Of a stretch of DNA of 64,000 nucleotides, positions 1 to 11,402 are shown one piece after another. Source of the stretch: Dryocosmus kuriphilus (taxonomy: Eukaryota > Arthropoda > Insecta > Hymenoptera > Cynipidae); contig CM076194.1 in assembly GCA_038277395.1 (NCBI GenBank), forward strand, positions 129,585,505-129,649,504, in the 5' to 3' direction. The notes under the pieces are model-generated. The model was not told the DNA's origin and made no database searches. It saw only the letters and a program-made list of their open reading frames with translations. A program made the position numbers and the translations under genes. Numbering within the stretch: the first letter of the stretch is position 1; every line of letters starts with the position of its first letter.

Positions 1-800
1 ACAGGCAAACTAAGAGTCCGATCGAAACACCGAAAACACCGTTGGATTCGTCTCCAAAGTGCCCACAAACGAACATTTTTTTAAACAAATAAATTGTTAA
101 TAAGAATTTTTAAAAAGTTTTTACAACAATTTATACACTTTCGACGCTATACCATACTCGGTGGGTAAAAAAGTTTCTTTTCGGAAGTTGCAAAGTGACA
201 AAAACTTATTGATAACAATCTTATCATGTCCACTGTGTGACGGCATATCCATATATGGGGCCAGATATGGATTTGAGACTTCCATAAAAAATTCCAGCAA
301 AACTAAGAGCATCTAATCCTAAGCATCAATTAGACACTTATGAGTGTCAGTTGTGCTTAAACTTCAAATGTAGCATCAAAACCTCTTGCAAAGATTGGCA
401 TACACCACATGGACATACTCAACGGTAAAAAGGGCAAAGACTTACATAAATAATTAAATCGCATGAAACTCCTGTAAATATACTAGATAAGACAAAATAT
501 TGAAACAAAAAAAATCATTACTCTTATGCATGATTATTAAGTTCCTAACAGGTGAAAGAGTCACACGAACTAGGTAGTCACAAATTTATTATACAAAAAA
601 AAAAGAACTTTGAAAAATAATATTTTTTTATGCATGAATATTCAGCTCCTCACAAGTGGTACTGTATCCCCCCCCCCCCCCCCCCCCTCGACTAATGAAC
701 ACTTTTTTTACAGGGTGAAATGCAAGATTAGTTACTTTCACGTAGTGCATCTTGGAAACAATTTTATTGCAATTAAAAATTCAATGAAATTGGCTATAAA
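1..800 (+). repeat. Left inverted arm of foldback element
   Basis: This arm pairs with 6310-7125. It contains a run of 20 C at 668-687; the right arm has a run of 12 G at 6405-6416 in the mirrored place. Bases 1-110 are an inverted copy of the 132-bp unit that is tandemly repeated at the right end. Confidence 0.7.
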
Positions 801-912
801 CTAATAACAAAATTATATAATTATTATTTTTTACCCACCGAGTATGGTATAGCGTCGAAAGTTTGCATTAGTGTATAAATTGTTGTAAAAAATTTCAAAA
901 ATTTGTTATTAA

Positions 913-1197
913 TGTAGAACGAGTTTATGCAGAACTATATTATTTATTTATCACACACGAAGATACAATGAATGCATTAGTTAATTATTTACAAGGAGTA
1001 ATATTTCACGAAGCGGTCTCGACTGAGGTTCCAATCGAACTGCTTGCCAGGAGTCTTCTGGTGACCCCCGAGTTAGCCGACCCTCGACCAAAGTCCACCT
1101 GGGCCGCCCCGATAGGTCATTGTTTAGACTTTCGGAACGTAAAAATAGCAATAAGTTCTCTCTCCTGAAGGCCGTTCTTGATCAATCTCTGCTTACA
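913..1197 (-). repeat. 3' LTR of Ty3-type element
   Basis: It starts with TG and ends with CA on the plus strand (TGTAGAACGAG...CTGCTTACA) and is about 95% identical by eye to 5961-6246. It lies downstream of pol on the minus strand and is therefore the 3' LTR. An open frame across both LTR copies is incidental. Confidence 0.9.
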
Positions 1198-1806
1198 TTC
1201 GGCCTAACCTGACTGCTAGGTCGTCCTGGACCTTTTATTCCAGTGATTGAATTCTAGAATGCAGAAAAGACAATTTTATTTTGTCCTATACGATAAGACC
1301 AAGGAAGGGTTACGCTGAGCGTCAGTTGCACATCCCGTTACAGGAGTGACCAGTTCCCCGGAAGTCTCCATCAGCATACATCCATCACCGAATTGTGACG
1401 GGACAAATAAAGAAAGGAAAGGAATATTCTAGGGTTTAAATAACCGCTTCGCAAGGGTCATTCTATACTCCGCCCAGTATTCCGCCCAGTACAAGGATGA
1501 CCATTCCTTGATCTAGGAATACCAGACTCGGCCCTGGTCCCAGCCTCCGCCTGGATTCTCAGTATCTGTATGATTCTGACCATAAATCATACCTGAGCAA
1601 TCCAAACTCGACCTGGTGTTGTCCTGACCTCTCCGCCTGGTACTGCACCCAGTATAAGGTTGACAACTCCCTAACCTAGGAATACTAGACTTGGCCTATA
1701 CTTAGCCTTGCCAATGTGCGTTCGGTCACAATCGAGACCAAGAATCGGGCCTCAGAGTCACTGACTACGGCTGATACTCGACTGATTATTGCGTGTACTC
1801 ACCAGC
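1198..1806 (-). repeat. 3' non-coding region of Ty3 element with internal duplication
   Basis: No gene is seen here. Two imperfect copies of a block containing CCCAGTA-AAGG-TGAC-A and CTAGGAATAC-AGAC occur near 1490-1545 and 1645-1700, indicating an internal duplication of about 160 bp between integrase and the 3' LTR. Confidence 0.55.
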
Positions 1807-4719
1807 TCACTGCGTAGAATCAAACGTGACCCATCGCCGCAGTCTGTCCACAGCTACTATGCTGCGTTGATTCGCCGATTTCTTCAAATCCCGAAGATCT
1901 TGAATCTCGTACCGGTCGTTCGGCAGGACGGCTGTTACCCTAAAGGGTCCTTTCGCCTTAGCCACCAGCTTCCTACTCTCGCCAATAGCGACCGGATGTG
2001 AGTCTACCATGACGACGTCTCCAATACAGTACGAGAGAGGTCTGCCCCTGCGTACATCGAAGTTCCTTTTCTGCCATACTTGTTACTCATCCGTTGAAGC
2101 CTTTGCTTCAGACCTCACATCCTGCAAGTCAACCTGACCTAATGTGTCTTGAATCGCCGCGAGTATCTTTGAATCAGCCATACTACGCGGTGTGTACCCA
2201 AAGAGGAGCTGAGTCGGTAACCTTCGTGTAGTTCTATTTGTAGGACAGTTGATAGCGCTTTGAACCTTTTTCACGCTCTCGTCCCATGTATCCTCTGCAC
2301 TTCCACAACAAGTTGCTGCAAGTGAACTTAAAACTCTGCGATTTATTCGCTCACACTGTCCATTCGCACGTGGTGTCGCAACTGCATTAAGTACATGCTT
2401 GATATCATATTCCTCGCAGAAATATTTAAATGAGCGTGACCTAAAGGCTGTTCCTCTGTCACTTATTATTCGGGCTGGTACTTCGAATATTGCAATTAAC
2501 TGACCTAGTGCTTTCAACGCGTGCTTTGATGAAGTATCACGAGTAGGTTCAAGAATGCAAAATTTAGTAAACGCATCGGCAAACGTTAGTATTTGCGTAT
2601 TTTTAAGATTACTTCGCACAAACGGTCCCCGATATGGTCAAGATGAATCGTATGGAATGGAATGGAAATTTTCTCAATAGGGTGGAGAAGGCCCGGTTTG
2701 CGCCCCGATGAAGATTTATAATACAAGCAATTTAAGCAAGCATTAACATACTTCAATGCAAACTTTCTCATTCCCTTGAACCAATAATGTTCCCGTACCT
2801 TCTCCAAAGTTTTCTCAAGTGCAAAGTGCCCTTACTCATCATGGCACAATTTTACAACATTAAAGCGCGACATTCGTGGTACTACCCATTTGTTACCCGA
2901 GTCAGTCCTTCTGAAAACAATACCCCCTTTAAGATCATATTTATCAAAGTATTGTTTTGTTTCTGGCTGTGGATTGCCTGATTCCAAAATTTTTCGAATT
3001 ATGTCAGTGTCTGGATCTTGCAACTGAGCTACTTTAATCCATTCTCTTTCTGTAACATCGACAGCACAACAATCTATTGGATTTCTGCTCAAATAGTCCA
3101 CATGAGCAAGCTGTGATCCAGGGCGGTACGCAATATCGAATTTGTAGTTCTGTAGATACACCCACCAACGAGCCACTCTTGGCTGAATATCTTTTTTATT
3201 CACAGTAGCCCGTACCACACTGCAGTCAGTGACGACTGTGAATTTGATTCCTAATAAATATACCCGGAACGTTTTTAAAGCAATAAATACCGCCAATCTC
3301 TCTAGGTCATATGAATGGTACTTCTGCTCCTCAGGAGTCGTCTTTCGGCTAGAATAGGCAACAACGCGTTTTTCGCTTCCGTGTTTTTGAATTAACATGG
3401 CGCCTAAACCTATTGCGCAGGCGTCTGTATGCACCTCTGTTTCGCGTGTAGGATCATAAATTACTAATACTGGTCGATTAATCAAAATTGCTTTTATCTC
3501 TGTGATTACTTTAGACTCCTTTTCTTCCCATTTCCAGGGTACATTTTTCCGCAATCAGTTTGTCAGAGGAGCAACTTTACACGCGAAGTCCTTTATAAAT
3601 TTGCGAAAATAAACGGCGAGTCCTAAGAACTGCCTGACCTGCTTTACAGACCGTGGATCAGTGGCTTTCATGATGGCATCAACTTTGTGTTTACCAGGCT
3701 TAATACCTTCGTTAGACATTTCGCGTCCTAAATATTCAATTGTGGTCTGGAAAAATCTGCATTTAGTAAGATTTAGGGTTAAATTCTTTGCTCGAATAGC
3801 CTTTAGGACTGTTTCCAATTGTTTAAAAAAACCCCTCCTCAACTGTTTCCGTAGCAATTAATAATTCATCGAGGTAGACGAGTGCACAACACTTAAGGAC
3901 TTCATTCATGGTCCTCTGGAAAACGGCAGGAGCATTTGCCAAACCAAACGGCATACGCAAATACTCCCAATGTCTGTCAGATGTAATAAATGCACTTTTT
4001 TCCAACAAATCAGGATGCACCGGGATATGGTGAAACTTAGATTTTAGATCTAATGAAGTGAAAACTCTTTTATTACAAAGTTGATCTATTTGATCGTTAA
4101 TTATTGGCAAAGGATATTGGATACGCTTAGTAATTTTATTAAGTGCTCGGTAATTTATTGCCATTCGATTTTCTCCACTTTTCTTACGTGCAAGTACTAC
4201 GGGAGTCGCGTACGAGGACGTACTCTCACCAATTATACCATTATTTTCCAAATCTGTGACTATTTCGTTTATTGCATCTCGATCTGATTTCGAATACCGA
4301 GATGGTGCGTGATAAACCGGTGTTTCTGAGGTCAATTCTATTTTCATTTCTATCGCGCTGGTTTTTCCTAACTCTTTTGTTTTAACTAAAATACATTGCC
4401 GATACTTGTTTAATAATTTCAGTAACTCGTTTACTAAGTCACTCTGTTCACACGAGATATCTACCTTCTGTATCGGTTTTATATGATCAGCATCCACCAT
4501 CTCAATCTCTGACATTTTGTTCGGTTTTAGTGAGTCACCCAAAGTAAACGTGACACCCGATATGTCTGATATAGCTTTGACGCCGGTCTTTAATAAAATA
4601 TTCCTACCAATAAAAATCTCCTTTGATAATTGATCGTCAGAAACAATAAAAGCTCTTAATTTAAATGGAATTTCAACAATTCGGATCTTAATTTTTGAAC
4701 AAGCAGCCGGAAAAAACAA
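1807..4719 (-). pseudogene. pol: Pol of Ty3-type element (protease end, RT, RNase H, integrase)
   Basis: Domains in order on the minus strand: C-terminal end of a protease, then RT to about 3600. The RT active-site box reads YLDE instead of YLDD (Glu codon at 3865-3867). RNase H spans 3554-2832, with the Asp/Glu/Asp context visible (HTDA, DLER, VTDC). An integrase zinc finger of H2C2 type lies around 2840-2700, and an integrase core at 2619-2083 shows three acidic positions (LDHIG, ISDRGT, NGQCERIN). A C-terminal domain lies at 2010-1807. Breaks are a frameshift near 3840, in-frame stops at 3555-3557 and 2832-2834, and a frameshift near 2600. The protease active site upstream of 4719 was not found. 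The RT change and the stops make it inactive. Confidence 0.9.
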
Positions 4720-4808
4720 TCGAATGATTAAACCCTGATAGTATACTTTGTGTATCTTTAAATTTTAGATTTAAAGATCGTGCAGTGCTTTTCCGAATAA
4801 TCGAACAA

Positions 4809-5905
4809 TCACTTCGCAGAACAACTCTGCATATTCCTCCCACTATCCTTTTGCAAGCATTTTAATTTCTTTTCGCTAGGTTCTAAACCCGGACAACTAT
4901 CTCTTTTATGGCCCTTTCTACCGCATTTGAAACAGGCGTCCCGGTCGAATGGTTTCGAAAATTTCTTTGATTTATCCCACTCAAACGATTTCATTTTATC
5001 ATTTTCATTTTTTGATTTTTTTTGTTCTTTAGATTTTTCAACAGTGAGTAATACCAAACATTGACTCAATTCAGCAAGTGTTCGCTTTTTTGCTGTCATT
5101 AGACACAAACGCAATTGTTCATCATGAATCCAAAGACTACAAACTCGACTAGCTTTTCTTCTGGAATATCTAAGTTTAAACGATTTATTCTTTTGATTTT
5201 TTCAAAGCAATAAGCGGATAAGGACTGACCCGGTGAACTTTTAAGGGTTCCAGCGTACTCGCAGAGTTGACCGAAATTTTCTTCCCCCGGAAATTGCCTA
5301 ATAATCGCAACAGAGAAAGCGTCCCAGCTTACAGAAGCATTCTTGAGCCCATCATACCAAATTTTCGTTATTCCCTTTAACTTTAATGATGCCAAATATA
5401 TTCTGAGGGATTCTTCCCAATCATACATAGTTCCATACATGTTAACTTTTTCAAGCCATTCCATTACTGATAAATCTTTTTTCTCGGGATCAAAGTCTGG
5501 TAAAACCTTTTCATTTATATAATGATTAGATCTCTTAGAACTTCTCTGAACAATAGTTGCTAGCACTTCAGTCAACTTAGCAAAATCGGATTCACCCCGT
5601 TTTCTTCTTTCTGGACTTCTATTTGCCGATCTAGTCCTTCGGCTACCCCGCAATCGGCTTCTGCTTCTGGTTATCCGACGCCTCAGATATTTGCCACCAT
5701 CTTTAGGAGATCTGTTTCGAGAATGTTTGTATTCCTCATTATATATGGATTGCCGTCGACTGCTATACCTAGACTCATGTCTTCTGGGACGACGTGAAGA
5801 CGATTCCGTTCGCCTTCTTCTTTTGGTCTCGTCCTCAGATCCTCTGGATCCCACGTCATAGTCGTCTCTTCTGGATCTGTGCGACATTTCTTCCACTTTT
5901 AACAT
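4809..5905 (-). pseudogene. gag: Gag of Ty3-type element, frameshifted
   Basis: The first part (5905-5099, 268 codons) has a very basic Arg/Ser-rich N-terminal half followed by a capsid-like region with the pattern FxGLKNASVSWDAF and IRRQF-like sequence typical of retrotransposon gag. The second part (5114-4809) lies in another frame and carries one zinc knuckle of the C-x2-C-x4-H-x4-C type (CFKCGRKGHKRDSC), which binds RNA. The frames overlap by 16 bases, so one small indel splits the gene. The RS-rich N-terminus is unusual but occurs in some insect Ty3 elements. It would normally form the virus-like particle. Confidence 0.8.
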
Positions 5906-5960
5906 AAACAGGGTTTTCTTTCACCAATCACTTTAGCACAAGTATATCCCACTTCTTAAC

Positions 5961-6246
5961 TTTAGTACGAGTTTATATAGAACTATATTATTTATTTATC
6001 ACGTACGAAGATACAATGAATGCATTAGTTAATTATTTACGAGGAGTAATATTTCACAAAGCGGTCTCGACTGAGGTTCCAATCGAACTGCTTGCCAGGA
6101 GTCTTCTGGTGACCCCCGAGTTAACCGATCCTCGACCAAAGTCCAACCTGGGCCGCCCCGATAGGTCATTGTTTAGACTTTCGGAACGTAACAATAGCAA
6201 TAAGCGCTCTCTCCTGAAGGCCGTCCTTGATCAATCTCTGCTTAGA
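5961..6246 (-). repeat. 5' LTR of Ty3-type element
   Basis: Partner of 913-1197. Both ends carry point changes (TTTAG for TGTAG, TTAGA for TTACA) and there is one extra A. Gag begins about 55 bp internal to it on the minus strand. I could not identify a clear tRNA primer-binding site next to it. Confidence 0.9.
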
Positions 6247-6309
6247 TTAACAATTTATTTGTTAAAAAAATTGTTTAAAAAAAACAAAGAAGGCGCACCT
6301 GGGCATATT

Positions 6310-7125
6310 GAATTTTTAATTGCAATAAAATTGTTTCCAAGCTGCACTACGTGGAAGTAACCAATATTGCATCTCAACCTGTAAAAAAAATGTTCATTAG
6401 TCGAGGGGGGGGGGGGATACAGTACCACTTGTGAGGAGCTGAATATTCATGCATAAAAATATTATTTTTCAAAGTTCTTTTTTTTTTGTATAATAAATTT
6501 GTGACTACCTAGTTCGTGTGACTCTTTCACCTGTTAGGAACTTAATAATCATGCATAAGAGTAATGATTTTTTTTGTTTCAATATTTTGTCTTATCTAGT
6601 ATATTTACAGGAGTTTCATGCGATTTAATTATTTATGTAAGTCTTTGCCCTTTTCGCCGTTGAGTATGTCCATGTGGTGTATGCCAATCTTTGCAAGAGG
6701 TTTTGATGCTACATTTGAAGTTTGAGCACAACTGACACTCATAAGTGTCTAATTGATGCTTAGGATTAGAGGCTCTTAGTTTTGCTGGAATTTTTCGTGG
6801 AAATCTCAAATCCATATCTGGCCTCATATATGGATGTGTCGTCACTCAGGGGACATGATAAGATTGTTATCAATATGTTTTTGTCACTTTGCAACTTCGG
6901 AACAGAAACTTTTTTACCCACCGAGTATGGTATAGCGTCGAAAGTTTGCATTAGTGTATGAATTGTTGTAGAAAAATTTTAAAAATTGTTATTAACAATT
7001 TATTTGTTTAAGAAATTGTTAAAAAAAAGCCGCACCTGGGCATTTTGGAGACGAATCCAACCTTGATTTCGGTTTTTCGATCGGACTCTTAGTTTGCCCG
7101 GAATTTTTGTTGGAACATTAAAAAA
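6310..7125 (-). repeat. Right inverted arm of foldback element
   Basis: Inverted partner of 1-800. The two arms share the G/C homopolymer site, the block around the motif CCGAGTATGGTATAGCG and the outer motif GGAGACGAATCCAAC. Small indels and substitutions throughout indicate an old element. Confidence 0.7.
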
Positions 7126-7372
7126 CGCTGCAATTATTTAAAAAATTGTTAAAAAAAAAAGTTGCGCCTGGGAATTTTGGAGACGAATACAACTATGTTT
7201 TCGGTATTTCGACCGGACTCTTAGTTTGCCCGGAATTTTTGTTAAAACATTAAAAAACGCTGCAATTGTTTAAAAAATTGTTAAAAAAAAAAAGTTGCAC
7301 CTGGGAATTTTGGAGACGAATCCAACGCTGTTTTCGGTTTTTCGATCGGGCTCTTACTTTAGCTGGAATTTT
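6975..7372 (+). repeat. Tandem repeat, three units of about 132 bp
   Basis: The motif CCTGGG(C/A)ATTTTGGAGACGA begins at 7035, 7167 and 7300, giving periods of 132 and 133 bp. Each unit also has an AT-rich segment with ATTGTTAAAAAAAA and the motif GGACTCTTAGTTTGCCCGG, altered in the third unit. It resembles a short satellite forming the terminus of the foldback element. Confidence 0.8.
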
Positions 7373-7405
7373 TTGTAGAAGTGTCAAATCCATATCTATA
7401 GCAAA

Positions 7406-8107
7406 CCTCAGGGTCGTCTGAAAAGAGGTTCGATGTTCGTTTACATTGCTGAAAAGTGGACGGCGCCAGACAGGCTATAAATGAGTACTTGTGAATATGG
7501 AGTGGACTGGAAGGGAAATTCACGATGCCAAATACTGACAGGGAAAAATACGTCATCATCCCCGCTAAATGTATAGTTACTTGCTGAATGAAAATTCTTT
7601 ACAATTTAAAATTTAAAATTTTGAGGAAAAGAGGAAGATTATAATTTTGAAATTGCTGTCTGGTACCAATTACAAAAAATGCCTCGTGAATCTTCATGGT
7701 TTTAGTGGGCTACCGAAAGCTGTTTGTGTAAATATGCGCATAATTCAAACTGTTGTACTAGTATGGATCAGGCAATCAACACTGCCTCCTCGTGAAGTAA
7801 TTAATCTATAACATTAACGTTAAATCGAGTGGGAAGTTTCATGTGTTACCTGGCTGATGTTCAAAATGTACGTACTGAGGTGTTCAACACAGTCTGAAGT
7901 GTTGTTTAGCATCTATAGTCTAATTCTCACTACGATATTTCACGAAAGGGGAAATGAGCCTGAAAAATTTGCAAGTTGCTCTAACAACTTTACAGACATC
8001 AAGGAAAATTACGCCGATTACCTTCAAATATAATTTTGGAATTCTAAATAGAGTGCAATTAAAAAGCGCTTTTTAATTAGTTCTTAGAAAACGAGTATCT
8101 ATTAATA
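7406..8107. other. Spacer, no feature recognised
   Basis: AT-rich sequence between the foldback element and the Tc1 element. The first 40 bases still resemble the foldback arm (motif TCAAATCCATATCT). No coding or RNA feature was recognised in the rest. Confidence 0.4.
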
Positions 8108-9374
8108 CAGTCTGTTCCACAAGGCAAGGTACGCGTTTTCTCGAAAAGTTTCAATGATTTTTTTTTCCCTTCTTTTTTGGCCTGACTGTACGTTTGAAGG
8201 GCTAAGGCGGAACCGCTGATTCGCTTCATTCTCGTTCGAAGTGTCAGATATTCAAGATTGCGCAATGAGTGCTGTATACGCTAAACGTTTTGAGGCTGTG
8301 CTTTTGTGCACCAATAAACACGGACCACATCTTTCGTACTCAGCCGCTACTAAAGTGCTTAAAAAGTCTAAGCACTTCGTGCAAGCGTGGGTGGAGCGGT
8401 ATAGGGACAAAAAAACAGTCGACGAATTGCTGGGAAGAGGAGAAATGCGAGCAACGTCGAGTAAGGAGGATAAGGCGATCATCGCACTGTTCAAGCGCAA
8501 CCCAGCTCTGCGGCTGCGCGAAGTCAAAGCTAAGCTAGCGGCGGAGGGACTAGAGGTTAGCATAAACACCATAAGACGCAGATTAGCTGAGACAAAATTG
8601 CAGTACCGTAGCACGAGGCAGAAACCCCTGCTCTTAGAGGTTCACATGCAAAAACGCTTGGCATGGGCTACGGAAAATAATGATCGCGATTGGTCAAATG
8701 TAATTTTTTCTGTCGAAGCTTCCTTTTGGGCATGGGTTCCCATAAAACGTGCCTGGTCAGGCTGTGGTGAGCGGTTCCATTAGCGAACTGCTAAACACCC
8801 CATAAAGGTCCATGTTTGGGGATCCTTCTCACAGCGCGGTTTTGGCTGTTCAGAGCTTTTTACTGAGAATCTGAACGCTCAAAGAATGGTCAAAATCTAC
8901 AAACATGGTCTTCTGAAGTCTGCAGGAAAGATGTTTGTAGCCAACAATGAGATTTGGATCCTTCAAGAGGACAACGACCCTAAACATCGCAGTCGCCTCT
9001 GCACGAGCTGGAAAGCGGAAAATGGCGTTGTGACCTTGGACTGGCCTTCACAATTTCCTGATGCAAATCCAATTGAAAATGTGTGGAGTGTCGTTAAGAG
9101 AAAACATACAGGAAGGCGTGTATTCACCCTCAAGCAGCTCTCTCGACGAATTAGAGAGAGGTATGGCGCTCTCTATCTTCAGAATATGCCGAAAAACTAG
9201 TCGAGAGCATGCCCAGAAGGTGCCAGACCATTATCCAGAATAACAGCGATTGGACGGTTTATTAAGTAGAGTCTACCCTAATTTTTAAAGCTTTTTTTCA
9301 TAGGAAAAAAGAAAAATGAAGTTTTCTTTGAAACTTTTCGAGAAAACACGTACCTTGTCTTGTGGTACAGAGTG
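8108..9374 (+). mobile_element. Tc1-family transposon, near full length, 1267 bp
   Basis: Inverted termini of about 45 bp match: left CAGTCTGTTCCACAAGG, right (reversed) CACTCTGTACCACAAGA, both continuing into TTTTCTCGAAAAGTTTCAA. TA dinucleotides at 8106-8107 and 9375-9376 give the expected target duplication. A single transposase frame fills the centre. Confidence 0.93.
8241..9200 (+). pseudogene. Tc1-like transposase (DD34E type), one in-frame stop
   Basis: One continuous frame is interrupted only by TAG at 8781-8783. The N-terminal half has paired helix-turn-helix regions typical of Tc1 transposases (a Ser-Ala-Ala-Thr-Lys-Val-Leu-type helix, then a GRG linker). The catalytic domain would use three acidic residues. 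The first, normally in a FSDE box, is Val here (FSVEASF, codon 8712-8714). The second (EDNDPKH) and the third (NPIENVW) are present with 34 residues between them, which is Tc1 spacing. Length is about 320 codons, close to the usual 340. The loss of Asp and the stop each abolish activity. Confidence 0.92.
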
Positions 9375-10149
9375 TAATCCATTTTTTTTAAAAATGTTTA
9401 AACTACCACGTATTCAAATGTTAAATGTTTTTAAATGTTCAATTTTTTCTAGTGTTAAATGTTAACTGTTTTAAAATTTTAAATGTCTTCAAAAATATAC
9501 ATTAAATGTTTTTAAATGTGAATTGTTTTCAAATGCTCAATAAAATTATAAATGTTATTTTTGAATCTTATTAAACCTGAAAATGTTTCCAAATATGTTA
9601 AATGTTTTCAAAAGTTACAATTTTTCAAATATAATCGCTAATGTGTGAATAATATAGAATTTAAACTTTTGAACACTCAAATTTGAGAGAGTTGAACATT
9701 AATTAATTGGGCCATTTTCTAATAATACTGTCGTTCAAAAACCAATTTAAAATTGACTTAATTTTTGCTTCTCTTAGGATATTTTTTCCGAAATCTTGAA
9801 AACATAGTTATTTTATAAATTAGATCGTCCTGAGTCAAATGTTTAATATAATAACTATTCTTTGTTCAAGAAAAGAACAGTTATGCAAAATATAGAAATC
9901 TTCTTAGAATAGCTTACGACAAATGATTCTTTCATCTCAATTCAAGGTTTTATAAGTGCTGCGCTTCTCTTCTTTGATGGAAATTATGTACAGTCTTTTG
10001 AGAGAAAATGAAGGATTTAATTTTTACTGCATGTTCCTTTCTTCGTTCAAGTGAAGCCTTCTTGTACGAAGAACTTCCCACTCAGTCTTCAGTGCGCGAG
10101 AATAATGTAACGCCTTTGTCCATAGATTTCGTCAAGACTTCCATAGAAT
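9375..10149. repeat. AT-rich degenerate repeat of AAATGTTTT-like words
   Basis: Between about 9400 and 9625 words such as TTAAATGTTTT and AAATGTTTTCAAA recur at irregular spacing, like a decayed low-complexity repeat. The rest, to 10149, is unremarkable AT-rich sequence without a gene. Confidence 0.5.
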
Positions 10150-10440
10150 ATACAGGGTGAGTTTTTTTATCTTAAGACATCGAAATATCTCAAGAAATGC
10201 GCAACGTAGAAAAAAAATTTCCGCAATAAAAACTTTATTTTCGAGGGACATAACCGACTCCGTAAAAATTGACCCTACAGTACACCACCTGAGGGTGGGA
10301 GAGAGGGTGAATTTGAAACTTCAAATAGGAACTTCTATGTTTCATTGCAGATTCAGATTTTCCATTAAAAAATATGTGAGTTTTATTCGAAAAATTTTTT
10401 TCGTTTCGCGATAAATGGCGCTGTAATGGGGAAAATAAAA
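10150..10440. repeat. Probable dispersed repeat fragment beginning CAGGGTGAG
   Basis: The stretch has the look of an interspersed repeat end (TACAGGGTGAGTTTTTTTAT, then a GC-richer part GTACACCACCTGAGGGTGGG and a terminal TGGCGCTGTAAT). An 85-codon open frame in it has no recognisable domain. I cannot assign it to a family. Confidence 0.3.
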
Positions 10441-11402
10441 TTTTCGATTATTTCAAGGAATGTGCTTCCAATTGAAAGATAAAGAATTATGTACTGAATA
10501 TTTTCAGGAGAGCTATTCAATTGTGCTTAAAATTTCCTCAAGTTGAAATTGCTACGTTTCTTTGCTGAATGAATCTGCGATCACGAAATTACCCATTTCG
10601 TCTTGAGCATACTCTCATTACTTGAATTGTCTTCATTGCTTGCTCATGTTCCCTCATTTCTTCAACACATTTCCTCATAACTTCACTTCATTACCCAATT
10701 CGTCTTGAGCATTCCTTCATTACTTGACCACTTTACTGTTACAATGAAGGCCTTATTTGTATACAAGAGAAAATGGAAATTGTTCTAATTTATGAAGAAA
10801 GTGTCAGGAATATCGACGATGCTGTCACTCTTTATGCGCTTGTTTCTATCGGGTTGTAAAACAATTCACCACTGACGGCATGTACAAGTGAAAAAAAGAA
10901 CCGTCGAAAAACAGTTATACTGGAGTTAAGAGCAATAATTTTCAAAGAACCGACATTGGCCAAGTACTCTTGGCTATTGTGGACAGTGGCCGATGTCAGT
11001 GGGCATTAGGGTGGCCATTATCTTTTAATTTTCAAATTTCTTTGTTGTTAACCCCCACTTCGTTAGAATGCCAAAAAAAAATCTCCTTTAAGCGAAATTA
11101 GTTAATATTTAGGGATCTGTCGAAATTTCCCATTGAATTAACATCGGAAAAAGTGAGCCTTTTGTAAATCTAAGATTTAAACGCGATGTATTACACAAAT
11201 AATTCCGGGTTTCAGTATTTTATCAAGAATTCATCAGAGAATAAGAATCAATCATAAATTTTAAGTTTGAAAAATTTTAAGGTACCCTTGTGGGTCCTCA
11301 AAGACACCCCCATAAGTGACAAATTCGAATTTTACGTAATATTGCAGTTTATTAACGATTTTTGAAAGACTTTTTTTCCATAAATCGTCATTAATCGGTA
11401 AA
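10441..11402. other. Spacer with CTCATT/CATTACTT-rich stretch
   Basis: Around 10600-10740 the words CATTTC, CTCATT and CATTACTTGA recur, suggesting a small degenerate tandem repeat. No gene was recognised in this interval. Confidence 0.35.

Larger units (their letters stand above)
913..6246 (-). mobile_element. Ty3-type LTR retrotransposon, full length but decayed
   Basis: Direct LTRs of 285 and 286 bp flank a minus-strand gag-pol with gene order gag, protease remnant, RT, RNase H, integrase. The target TTAA is present on both sides (909-912 and 6247-6250). Removing the element and one TTAA regenerates the sequence TTGTTATTAACAATTTATT, which occurs unbroken in the related arm near 6976, so the insertion into the foldback element is precise. 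Gag and pol carry several frameshifts and stops, so the copy is not autonomous. No env-like frame is present between integrase and the 3' LTR. Confidence 0.9.
1..7405. mobile_element. Foldback-type element with long inverted arms, left end outside window
   Basis: Bases 1-800 read in inverted orientation at about 6310-7125, with many small differences. Without the LTR element at 913-6246 the two halves form a roughly 2-kb imperfect palindrome. A 75-bp block near 830-905 is repeated at about 6915-6990 and inverted at 106-175, so the left arm also folds on itself. No coding capacity was recognised; short ORFs in the arms have no family features. The right end runs into 132-bp tandem repeats and fades near 7405. 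The window starts inside the left terminal repeat, so the true left end and any target duplication are not visible. It is probably a non-autonomous DNA element, but the superfamily is unknown. Confidence 0.65.

Noticed and set aside
668..687. Poly-C tract as a regulatory element
   Set aside because: It is mirrored by a shorter poly-G at 6405-6416 in the other arm, so it is a length-variable homopolymer of the foldback element.
6016..6360. A small protein beginning MNALVNYL present twice
   Set aside because: The two copies are the LTRs of the Ty3 element; the frame is incidental and runs into foreign sequence.
8252..8614. Minus-strand frame of 120 codons
   Set aside because: It is antisense to the Tc1 transposase and has no domain of its own.
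10157..10414. Possible small gene of 85 codons
   Set aside because: The stretch looks like a dispersed repeat, with no domain, signal or codon pattern to support a gene.
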